Origin: Actinobacteria bacterium 13_1_20CM_4_69_9
Lineage (GTDB): Bacteria > Actinomycetota > Thermoleophilia > Gaiellales > Gaiellaceae
Length of the DNA stretch: 11,739 bases
Direction of reading: 5' to 3'
Assembly: GCA_001920085.1 (NCBI GenBank)
Contig: MNJC01000011.1
Span: forward strand, 1-11,739
Program-made: the position numbers and the translations under genes
Shown here: positions 5,453 through 11,739 of the stretch, in pieces
Position numbering within the stretch: position 1 is the first letter of the stretch
How the letters are laid out: each line of letters starts with the position of its first letter
The notes under the pieces: generated by a model
The model's database searches: none
Seen by the model: only the letters and a program-made list of their open reading frames with translations
What the model was told of the DNA's origin: nothing

Positions 5453-6777
5453 GACGGGGAGTGATCGCTGCGATTGCGCTGGCCGCAATCCTCGCAGCCG
5501 CTGCCGGTGCGACCGCCAGGAGCGCGGCCCACGCCGGCACGAAGGCCGACACCATCACGGTCTGGGTCGGTTGGAGCGCCCGGGTGTTGGCCGGGTTCAA
5601 GAAGGTCGTCGCCGAATACGACAGCAAGCACCCGGACGTGAACGTCAAGGTCGTCGGCGGCATCAACGACGACAAGATCACCGCCGCCATCCGAAGCGGC
5701 AACGTGCCTGACGTCGTCAGCTCGTTCACGTCGGCGAACGTGGGGAGCTACTGCAAGTCCGGCGCGTGGGTCGACCTGAAGCCGTTCCTGTCGAAGGACC
5801 ATCTAGACGTGAACGTCTTCCCGAAGACGTCCCAGTACTACACGCAGTACAACGGCAAGCGGTGCGCGTTGCCGTTCCTCGCCGACGTGTACGGCTTCTA
5901 CTACAACAAGAAGATGTTCCAGGCGGCGGGGATCAAGAGCCCGCCGAAGACGATGTCGGAGCTCACCGCCGACGCGAAGAAGCTGACGAAGCGGAACCAG
6001 AACGGCTCCCTGAAGGTCGTCGGCTACAACCCCTTCCTCGGCTTCTACGCGGGGAATGCGCCGGACCTCAGCGCGTACGCGCCGCTGTTCGGGGCGAAGT
6101 ACACGGACGCGGCCGGCCACTCCGCGCTGTCGAAGGATCCGGCGTGGTCGCGGCTGCTCAAGTGGCAGAAGAACCTCGTCGACTGGTACGGCTACAAGAA
6201 CCTGCAGAAGTTCGACGCAGGCGCCGCCGACGAGTTCTCGGCGTCACACGCCTTCGAGATCGGGAAGGTCGCAATGATGATCGACGGCGAGTGGCGCGTC
6301 GCGTTCATCCAGGCCGAGCATCCCGGCCTCGCCTACGCAACCGCGCCGGCACCTGTCGACGACGCCAAGAAGAACCTGTATGGCGCCGGCTACGTCAACG
6401 GGACGATCATCGGCATCCCGAAGGGCGTCAAGCACAAGGATCAGGCGTGGGCCCTGCTCAAGTACCTGACCTTCAATGCGCATCCCCTCGCGCAGTTCTC
6501 CAACCTGATCCGGAACGTTCCGACGACGAAGCAGTCCCTGAACTCGAAGGAGATCAAGCCGGACGCCCACTTCAAGACGTTCCTGACCATCTTCGCCAAC
6601 CCGAACTCGAAGACGACGCCGATCACGGCGGCCGGCAACGCATACGGGACGCTGATCCAGGCGTTCGCAGTCAAGTGGCAGGCCGGACACGCAGGTGACC
6701 TGCACGCCGGGTTGCAGAAGCTCGACAAGCAGATCGACGCCCAGTTGAAGCAGGCTCAGGCCGGCGGGGTGCCGTGA
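5449..6777 (+). CDS. Sugar ABC transporter solute-binding protein (CUT1 type)
   Basis: The product is 442 residues. A signal peptide (MRRGVIAAIALAAILAAAAG, likely cut near AHA-G at residue 29) is followed by a family 1 extracellular solute-binding fold starting at DTITVWVGWSARVLAGFKKV. Further landmarks are GNVPDVV, ALPFLADVYGFYYNKKMFQAAGI and IDGEWRV. It captures the sugar outside the membrane and delivers it to the two permeases that follow. No lipobox cysteine is present at the cleavage region, which is unusual for a cell without a periplasm; C102 and C139 lie in the mature part. The frame extends upstream to 5395, but the strong ribosome site and the signal peptide fix ATG 5449. The stop overlaps the next GTG (GTGA). 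The sugar cannot be read from sequence; the GH4 neighbour suggests a beta-linked di- or oligosaccharide. Confidence 0.96.
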   Translation: MRRGVIAAIALAAILAAAAGATARSAAHAGTKADTITVWVGWSARVLAGFKKVVAEYDSKHPDVNVKVVGGINDDKITAAIRSGNVPDVVSSFTSANVGSYCKSGAWVDLKPFLSKDHLDVNVFPKTSQYYTQYNGKRCALPFLADVYGFYYNKKMFQAAGIKSPPKTMSELTADAKKLTKRNQNGSLKVVGYNPFLGFYAGNAPDLSAYAPLFGAKYTDAAGHSALSKDPAWSRLLKWQKNLVDWYGYKNLQKFDAGAADEFSASHAFEIGKVAMMIDGEWRVAFIQAEHPGLAYATAPAPVDDAKKNLYGAGYVNGTIIGIPKGVKHKDQAWALLKYLTFNAHPLAQFSNLIRNVPTTKQSLNSKEIKPDAHFKTFLTIFANPNSKTTPITAAGNAYGTLIQAFAVKWQAGHAGDLHAGLQKLDKQIDAQLKQAQAGGVP

Positions 6778-7772
6778 CAGAGACTGCAGTGACTGCCGGC
6801 GCTCCGTTCACCGCGGAGCGCCGGCGGGCGCGGCATCGGGCGGCGTGGCGCCGCCGCCGCCTGGTGCTGATGCTGATGTCGCCGTGGATCGTCGGCTTCT
6901 GCGTGTTCTTCGGCTACCCGCTCGTGATGAGCGTGTACCTGTCCTTCACGCACTACGACTTGCTGTCGTCGCCGAAATGGATCGGCTGGGCGAACTACAA
7001 GTACCTCTTCACGCAGGACCCGCAGGTTGGTCCGGCCGTGCGGAACACGCTCTGGCTGATCTTGATCATGGTGCCGCTACAGGTGCTCTTCGCCTTCGGC
7101 GTCGCCACGATGGTCGCGCGCGCGAAGCGCGGGGTCGGGTTCTTCCGAACGGTCTTCTACCTGCCTGCGCTCGCGCCACCGGTCGCTGCGACGATGGCGT
7201 TCGTCTACCTCCTCAATCCGGCGACGGGGCCGGTGAACGTGATCCTCGGGCACCTCGGCATCAACGGCCCGCTCTGGTTCCAGTCGCCGCAGTGGTCGAA
7301 GCCGTCCCTCACGCTGCTGAGCATCTGGGGCATCGGCAATCTGATGATCATCTTCCTGGCGGCGATCCTCGACGCGCCGCAGCAGCTCTACGAGTCGGCC
7401 GAGCTCGACGGCGCCGGCCCGATCCAGCGGATGCGCTGGGTGACGCTGCCGACGATCAGTCCCGTGATCCTCTTCTCCGTCGTGATCAGCGTGATCGCCG
7501 CGATGCAGTACTTCACCCAGGCATACGTCGCCGCGAACATCGCGTCGGGCCAGGCGTCACAGGCCGGCGACCAGACCGTCAACAACCTCGGGTATCCGGA
7601 AGGCTCGACGCTCTTCTATCCCGTGCTGCTGTACCAGCACGGCTTCAGATTCTTCAACATGGGCTACGCGTCGGCGCTGTCGGTGCTGCTGCTGATCGTG
7701 GCGTTCACGGTCACGGTGCTGATCATCCGGAACTCGCGCCGCTGGGTTCACTACGCGGGAGCCGTCAAGTGA
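6774..7772 (+). CDS. Sugar ABC transporter permease, MalF/UgpA type
   Basis: The product is 332 residues. It has a basic N-terminus (RRRARHRAAWRRRR) and then about six membrane helices, starting at LVLMLMSPWIVGFCVFFGYPL and ending at SVLLLIVAFTVTVLII. The cytoplasmic EAA loop that contacts the ATPase is at about 207-226 (ESAELDGAGPIQRMRWVTLP) with its conserved Gly. A long outside loop lies between about 251 and 290. It forms half of the membrane channel with the next gene product. The GTG start overlaps the preceding stop by 4 bp. Confidence 0.96.
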   Translation: MTETAVTAGAPFTAERRRARHRAAWRRRRLVLMLMSPWIVGFCVFFGYPLVMSVYLSFTHYDLLSSPKWIGWANYKYLFTQDPQVGPAVRNTLWLILIMVPLQVLFAFGVATMVARAKRGVGFFRTVFYLPALAPPVAATMAFVYLLNPATGPVNVILGHLGINGPLWFQSPQWSKPSLTLLSIWGIGNLMIIFLAAILDAPQQLYESAELDGAGPIQRMRWVTLPTISPVILFSVVISVIAAMQYFTQAYVAANIASGQASQAGDQTVNNLGYPEGSTLFYPVLLYQHGFRFFNMGYASALSVLLLIVAFTVTVLIIRNSRRWVHYAGAVK

Positions 7773-8659
7773 GCACGGCGAGCGTCCCTGTCGCCGCGGG
7801 AACGCTCGTCCGGCGGAAGCCGCCGTGGGCCGTGCGGCGACGGCGCTTCCTCGTCGCGGTCGCCGACCACTCGCTGCTGATCGTCGTGGCGATCATCTTC
7901 CTGACGCCGTTCGCCTTCATCGTCCTCACCTCGCTGATGACGAACGAGCAGGCGCTCTCGTCGCACCTTTGGCCGAGCCCGTTCCGCTGGCACAACTACG
8001 TGGACGTCTTCCGGGAAGCGCCGATCTGGCGTTGGGCGATCAACACCTTCCTTTACTCGGTGCTCGCAACGCTCGGGGTGCTCTGCTCGAGCATTCCCGT
8101 CGCATACGCGCTCTCGCGGATCCGCTGGCGCGGTCGGGACCTGGCCTTCGCCACCGTCCTGATCGCGCTGATGCTGCCGCCCGTGGTCTCGGTCGTGCCG
8201 CTCTACGTGATGTGGGCGAAGCTCCATCTCGTCGGCAACCTCGGGCCGCTGATCATCCCGAACTGGTTCGGCGACGCCTTCTCGATCTTCCTGCTGCGGC
8301 AGTTCTTCCTGACGATCCCGGAGGAATACCTGGACGCCGCGCGCGTCGACGGCTGCGGCGAGCTGCGCATCCTCGCGACCGTCGTGCTCCGCCTGGCGAA
8401 GCCGGCAATCGCCGCGGTCGCGCTGTTCTCGTTCCTCTACACCTTCAACGACTTCTTCCTGCCGTTGCTCTACCTGCGCGAGAACCCGAGTCACTGGGTG
8501 CTGCAGATCGGCCTGTCGGAGTTCCGCTCGTTGCACCAGGTGCAGTGGAACCTGACGATGGCGGCGACGCTGCTCGTGATGGCGCCGGTGATCATCCTGT
8601 TCTTCCTCGCGCAGAAGGCGTTCGTCGAGGGCGTGACGCTCACGGGAGTAAAGGGATGA
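7769..8659 (+). CDS. Sugar ABC transporter permease, MalG/UgpE type
   Basis: The product is 296 residues from GTG at 7769 (GTGA overlap with the preceding stop; GGGAG just upstream). It has six predicted helices starting at HSLLIVVAIIFLTPFAFIVL. The EAA loop is at about 185-211 (EEYLDAARVDGCGELRILA), and the end EGVTLTGVKG is typical of MalG-like partners. The frame is open far upstream (to 6845), but that is shadow reading of the previous gene. It pairs with the MalF-type permease. Confidence 0.96.
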   Translation: MSTASVPVAAGTLVRRKPPWAVRRRRFLVAVADHSLLIVVAIIFLTPFAFIVLTSLMTNEQALSSHLWPSPFRWHNYVDVFREAPIWRWAINTFLYSVLATLGVLCSSIPVAYALSRIRWRGRDLAFATVLIALMLPPVVSVVPLYVMWAKLHLVGNLGPLIIPNWFGDAFSIFLLRQFFLTIPEEYLDAARVDGCGELRILATVVLRLAKPAIAAVALFSFLYTFNDFFLPLLYLRENPSHWVLQIGLSEFRSLHQVQWNLTMAATLLVMAPVIILFFLAQKAFVEGVTLTGVKG

Positions 8660-9930
8660 AAATCGCCGTCATCGGCGGCGGCTCGACGTACACGCCCGAG
8701 CTCGTGTCGGGCCTCTCGCGTGAGCGAGACCGCATCGACGTGCGCGAGCTCGTGCTGCACGACATCGACGAGCTGCGCCGCGAGGTCGTCGGCGGCCTCG
8801 CCGCGCGCATGCTCGCGCGCCAGGGCTACGACGGGTCGCTCGAGGTCACCGACGACCTCGATCGCGCGGTCGACGGAGCCGACTTCGTGCTGATCCAGAT
8901 CCGCGTCGGGGGTCAGGAGGCGCGGCTCTCCGACGAGACGGTGCCACTCGCCTGCGGCTGCATCGGGCAGGAGACGACCGGCGCGGGCGGGCTCGGCAAG
9001 GCGCTCCGCACGGTGCCCGTCGTGCTCGAGATCGCCGACCGCGTGCGCGAGCGCGCGGCGGACGGCGCCTGGATCGTCGACTTCACGAATCCGGTCGGGA
9101 TCGTGACGCGCTCGCTGCTCGACCACGGGCACCGTGCCGTCGGCCTCTGCAACGTCGCGATCACGACCCAGCGGATGATCGCCCGGCTGCTCGACGTCGA
9201 GCCCGGGCGCGTGATGGTCGACCAGGTCGGCCTCAACCACCTGTCCTGGGTTCGCTTCGTGCGCGTCGACGGCGACGACGTGCTGCCGGAGCTGCTCACG
9301 TCGCACGGCGACGAGCTCGCCGACGAGGTCGGGCTGCGGCGGGGCTTGCTCGAGGAGCTCGGCGCGCTGCCGTCGTACTACCTGCACTACTTCTACGAGC
9401 ACGACGGGGTGCTTGCCGAGCAGCTCGACGGCGTGCCGCGCGCGGCGACCGTTGCGGAGATCGAGCGCGGCCTGCTCGAGCTCTATCGCGATCCCAACCT
9501 GACGGAGAAGCCCGCCCTGCTGGAACAGCGCGGCGGCGCTTTCTACAGCGAGGCGGCGATCGGCCTCGTCGGCTCGCTTGCGACCGGCGACGGCGCCGTC
9601 CACGTCGTCGACATCCGCAACGGCGGCACGCTGGAAGGGATGGCGCCGGACGACGTCGTCGAGGTGCCCGCCCGGGTCGACCGTGACGGCGCGCACGCGC
9701 TCCCGCAGCCGTCGGTCGCTCCGGAGCTGCTGGGCCTCATGCAGCACGTGGCCGCGTACGAGCGGCTCGCGGCGCAGGCGGCAGTGGCCGGCGACCGCAC
9801 GCTCGTCCACAAGGCGCTCCTCACACATCCCCTCGTCGCGCAGGACACCGTTTCCGTCGAGCTGGTCGACCGCCTGCTCGAGGCGGGAGCGCAGCACCTG
9901 CCGCAGTTCGCCGGCGGTACGCGCGTATGA
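8656..9930 (+). CDS. GH4 family glycosidase, probable 6-phospho-beta-glucosidase
   Basis: The product is 424 residues. It opens with a Rossmann NAD loop, IAVIGGGSTYTPEL, followed by RVGGQEARLSDETVPL, GQETTGAGG (104-112) and FTNPVG (143-148). C165 (GLCNV) and H195 (GLNHLSW) match the usual divalent-metal ligands, and Y241 is placed like the proposed catalytic base. GH4 enzymes cleave glycosides by NAD-dependent oxidation, elimination and reduction. The GSTYTPEL start and the IGQETTG segment are like the 6-phospho-beta-glucosidase (LicH/BglT) subgroup. ABC import does not phosphorylate its cargo, so either the adjacent kinase supplies the phosphate or this member takes unphosphorylated sugar. 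It overlaps both neighbours by ATGA. Confidence 0.93.
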   Translation: MKIAVIGGGSTYTPELVSGLSRERDRIDVRELVLHDIDELRREVVGGLAARMLARQGYDGSLEVTDDLDRAVDGADFVLIQIRVGGQEARLSDETVPLACGCIGQETTGAGGLGKALRTVPVVLEIADRVRERAADGAWIVDFTNPVGIVTRSLLDHGHRAVGLCNVAITTQRMIARLLDVEPGRVMVDQVGLNHLSWVRFVRVDGDDVLPELLTSHGDELADEVGLRRGLLEELGALPSYYLHYFYEHDGVLAEQLDGVPRAATVAEIERGLLELYRDPNLTEKPALLEQRGGAFYSEAAIGLVGSLATGDGAVHVVDIRNGGTLEGMAPDDVVEVPARVDRDGAHALPQPSVAPELLGLMQHVAAYERLAAQAAVAGDRTLVHKALLTHPLVAQDTVSVELVDRLLEAGAQHLPQFAGGTRV

Positions 9931-10761
9931 GCCGCGCCGCGGTGCTCGCCGTCGACGGAGGCAACTCCAAGACCGACCTCGCGCTCGTCGCGCCCGACGG
10001 TTCCCTGCTCGCGCTCGTCCGCGGACCGCTCAGCTCGCCGCAGCACCTCGGCGTCGACGGCTGCCTCGACGTGCTCGACCGTCTGCTCACCGAGGCGATC
10101 GGCGAGCACGACGGAAAAGTCGCGGACGTCGCGACCCTGCTGCTCGCGGGCGTCGACTTCCCCGCGGAGGAGCAGGCCGTGCGCGAGGCGGTCGAGGCGC
10201 GCGGCTGGGCGACGCGCGTCAACGTCGACAACGACACGTTCGCCGTCCTGCGCGCGGGCCGCCGTGTTCGCGGCGGCGCGGAGCGAGGACGGCCGCGGGC
10301 CGCGGACGAGCCTCGAGCACGCCGTCCCCGCGCACTTCGGCCTCGAGGCGCCGAGCCAGCTCGCCGAGGCGATCCACTTCGGGCAGATCGCGCAGCGCCG
10401 TGTGATCGAGCTCGCGCCGTTGGTGCTGGCGGAGGCGGCGGACGACGCAGTCGCCGCGGAGATCGTGCAGCGCCTCGCGGCTGAGGTCGTCGCGCTGGCG
10501 CGGGTCGCGCTCAAGCGCCTCGGTCTGACGAACGATGCGGCCGACGTTCTGCTCGGCGGCGGCGTGCTGCAGGACGCCGACGGCGATCTCCTGGCCGCGA
10601 TCGACAGGGGCCTGCGCGAGTCGGCGCCGAACGTGACCGTGCGACCGACGGCGTCGGCCGCGATCGTCGGCGCGGCGCTACTCGGGATGGACGAGCTCGA
10701 CGCCGGTCCCGACGCACAGCGGCGCCTTCGGACGGAGTTCGAGCAGGTGCGCGTTGGCTGA
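9927..10761 (+). pseudogene. BadF/BcrA-type sugar (N-acetylglucosamine-like) kinase, broken by internal deletion and frameshift
   Basis: The first part (ATG 9927 to about 10259, 111 residues) starts VLAVDGGNSKTDLALV, the phosphate-1 loop of an ASKHA kinase, and ends VDNDTFAVLRAG. The family-like sequence resumes in the +1 frame at about 10258 (AVFAAARSEDGRG, then AHFGL, LGGGVL and ASAAIVGAALLG) and runs to TGA 10759-10761. By recollection of family members, about 45 residues belong between the halves, including the second phosphate loop (CGAGxN-like) and a GDWGGG segment; they are absent. Reading on in the first frame gives low-complexity Arg/Ala sequence and stops at 10484. The product should lack kinase activity. 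The gene would have phosphorylated the imported sugar. A sequencing or assembly fault at the GC-rich inverted repeat 10258-10277 is the alternative. Confidence 0.85.
10258..10277. repeat. GC-only inverted repeat at the kinase break
   Basis: GCCGCC (10258-10263) and GGCGGC (10272-10277) flank an 8-base loop. The first arm coincides with the point where the kinase frame changes, so the structure may have promoted a replication deletion or a loss of reads. Confidence 0.6.
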
Positions 10762-11739
10762 GGTTCGTTACGTCGCAGCAACACGTGTCTATCCCGGCAA
10801 CGATGCTCCGGCTGTCGACGCGCTCGACCTCGACATCGCCGACGGTGAGTTCATGGTCCTCGTCGGCCCGTCCGGTTCCGGCAAGACAACCGCACTGCGC
10901 ATGCTTGCCGGCCTCGAGGAGGTCGACGCCGGCGCCGTGTTCATCGGAGACCGCGACGTCAGCGACGACCCGCCCAAGGCACGCGACGTCGCCATGGTGT
11001 TCCAGAACTACGCGCTCTACCCGTATCTGACGGTCGCGGCGAACATCGGCTTCCCGCTGCGCATCGCGAAGGTCCCGAAACGCGACCGCGAGGCGCGCGT
11101 CAGGGAGGTCGCCAAGCTGCTCGGGCTCAGCGAGTACCTCGAGCGCAAGCCTGCGCAGCTGTCGGGCGGGCAGCGCCAGCGCGTCGCGATGGGCCGCGCG
11201 ATCGTGCGCGTGCCGAGCGTCTTCCTCATGGACGAGCCGTTGTCGAACCTGGACGCGAAGCTGCGCGTGCAGATGCGGGCCGACATCGCCGCCCTGCAGG
11301 CCGATTTCGGGGTCACCACCGTGTACGTCACGCACGACCAGGCCGAGGCGATGACGCTCGGGCACCGTGTCGCCGTGCTCCACGAAGGCAAGCTGCAGCA
11401 GGTCGGCCCACCGCGCGAGCTCTACGAGCGGCCGGGCAACCTGTTCGTCGCCGGCTTCATCGGATCGCCGGCGATGAACCTGCTGCCGGCGGAGGCGGTG
11501 GGGGTCGGCACGAACGGAAAGGTCGTGGGCTTCCGCCCGGAGCATCTCGACATCGCCGGCGACGGCGAGGGCATCAGCGCACGCGTCGAGGTTGTCGAGG
11601 ACATCGGTGCCGATGTGTACGTCTTCTGCAGCGCCGACGTGAAGGGCGAGCAGACGCGCCTCGTTGCGCGCACCGACGTGCGAAACGCGCCGCAGCAGGG
11701 CGAGCGCGTGTCGCTGCGCCCGCGTGCGGAGGAGGCGCA
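10754..11739 (+). CDS. Sugar ABC transporter ATPase, MsmX/UgpC/MalK type (3' end outside window)
   Basis: The frame opens at TTG 10754 and is still open at the right edge (328 codons). The motifs are complete: Walker A GPSGSGKT (38-45), Q-loop VFQNYALYP (82-90), signature LSGGQRQRVAMGRA (136-149), Walker B VFLMDE (156-161), D-loop SNLD (164-167) and switch His194 in VTHDQAEAM. From about residue 235 a TOBE-type regulatory domain follows (VVGFRPEHLDI). The family usually ends soon after the visible point, so only a few residues are missing. It energises the two permeases. The start overlaps the kinase stop by 8 bp with a weak AGGT upstream. Because the kinase first frame now ends at 10484, coupled translation may be reduced. 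Confidence 0.95.
   Translation, partial: MAEVRYVAATRVYPGNDAPAVDALDLDIADGEFMVLVGPSGSGKTTALRMLAGLEEVDAGAVFIGDRDVSDDPPKARDVAMVFQNYALYPYLTVAANIGFPLRIAKVPKRDREARVREVAKLLGLSEYLERKPAQLSGGQRQRVAMGRAIVRVPSVFLMDEPLSNLDAKLRVQMRADIAALQADFGVTTVYVTHDQAEAMTLGHRVAVLHEGKLQQVGPPRELYERPGNLFVAGFIGSPAMNLLPAEAVGVGTNGKVVGFRPEHLDIAGDGEGISARVEVVEDIGADVYVFCSADVKGEQTRLVARTDVRNAPQQGERVSLRPRAEEA

Noticed and set aside
7825..8655. Long upstream extension of the GH4 frame and similar extensions of the second permease frame
   Set aside because: These run through the neighbouring permease genes in the wrong frame. The real starts are marked by ATGA/GTGA overlaps and by the beginnings of conserved domains.
8491..9897. Long antisense open frame opposite the GH4 gene
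   Set aside because: It mirrors a strongly conserved gene with GC-rich third positions; the translation has no recognisable motif.
10258..10484. Programmed ribosomal frameshift joining the kinase halves
   Set aside because: A frameshift would restore the reading frame but not the missing middle of the kinase fold, so an active enzyme is not expected.

Overview
The window is GC-rich with strong G/C preference at third codon positions. It uses GTG and TTG starts often and packs its genes tightly, with many start/stop overlaps. Together with the gene families present (ROK regulator, CUT1 sugar ABC importer, ECF sigma factor, REC-HD-GYP protein), this suggests an actinobacterial chromosome. The proline-rich envelope proteins and the ECF factor with a C-terminal membrane helix suggest a soil lineage such as Thermoleophilia. 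That placement is inference; no rRNA or marker gene is present. No tRNA, CRISPR array, insertion sequence or phage gene was seen.

Layout. (1) 1-1393, minus strand: a proline-rich single-pass membrane protein translationally coupled (GTGA overlap) to an ECF sigma factor that runs off the left edge. (2) 1394-1591: a short divergent intergenic region with an inverted repeat and an ECF-type promoter candidate. (3) 1592-4001, plus strand: a three-gene operon encoding a secreted CAP-domain protein, a small secreted HExxH metallopeptidase-like protein, and a membrane-anchored REC-HD-GYP c-di-GMP phosphodiesterase. (4) 3998-5292, minus strand: a ROK-family repressor followed by an ATGA-coupled 38-residue lysine-rich microprotein, which converges on the HD-GYP gene with a 4-bp overlap. 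(5) 5293-5448: a divergent control region with a good sigma70-type promoter, four copies of GACTC/GAGTC and a possible mini-ORF. (6) 5449-11739, plus strand: a six-gene carbohydrate operon (solute-binding protein, two permeases, GH4 glycosidase, BadF-type sugar kinase, MsmX/UgpC-type ATPase), every junction overlapping by a few bases; the ATPase runs off the right edge.

How the parts fit. The ROK protein probably represses the divergent sugar operon. The importer would bring in a di- or oligosaccharide unphosphorylated. GH4 enzymes of this subgroup usually act on 6-phospho-beta-glycosides, so the BadF-type kinase is the logical source of the phosphate in a route without a PTS. The kinase reading frame is broken: about 45 codons expected from the family are missing at a GC-rich inverted repeat, and the two halves lie in different frames. 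Either the pathway is damaged here or the assembly is wrong at that point.

The most unusual points are the kinase lesion, the sigma/membrane-protein pair next to an ECF-like promoter for an envelope operon ending in a c-di-GMP phosphodiesterase, the repressor-coupled lysine-rich microprotein, and the mini-ORF whose stop overlaps the start of the sugar-binding protein gene.
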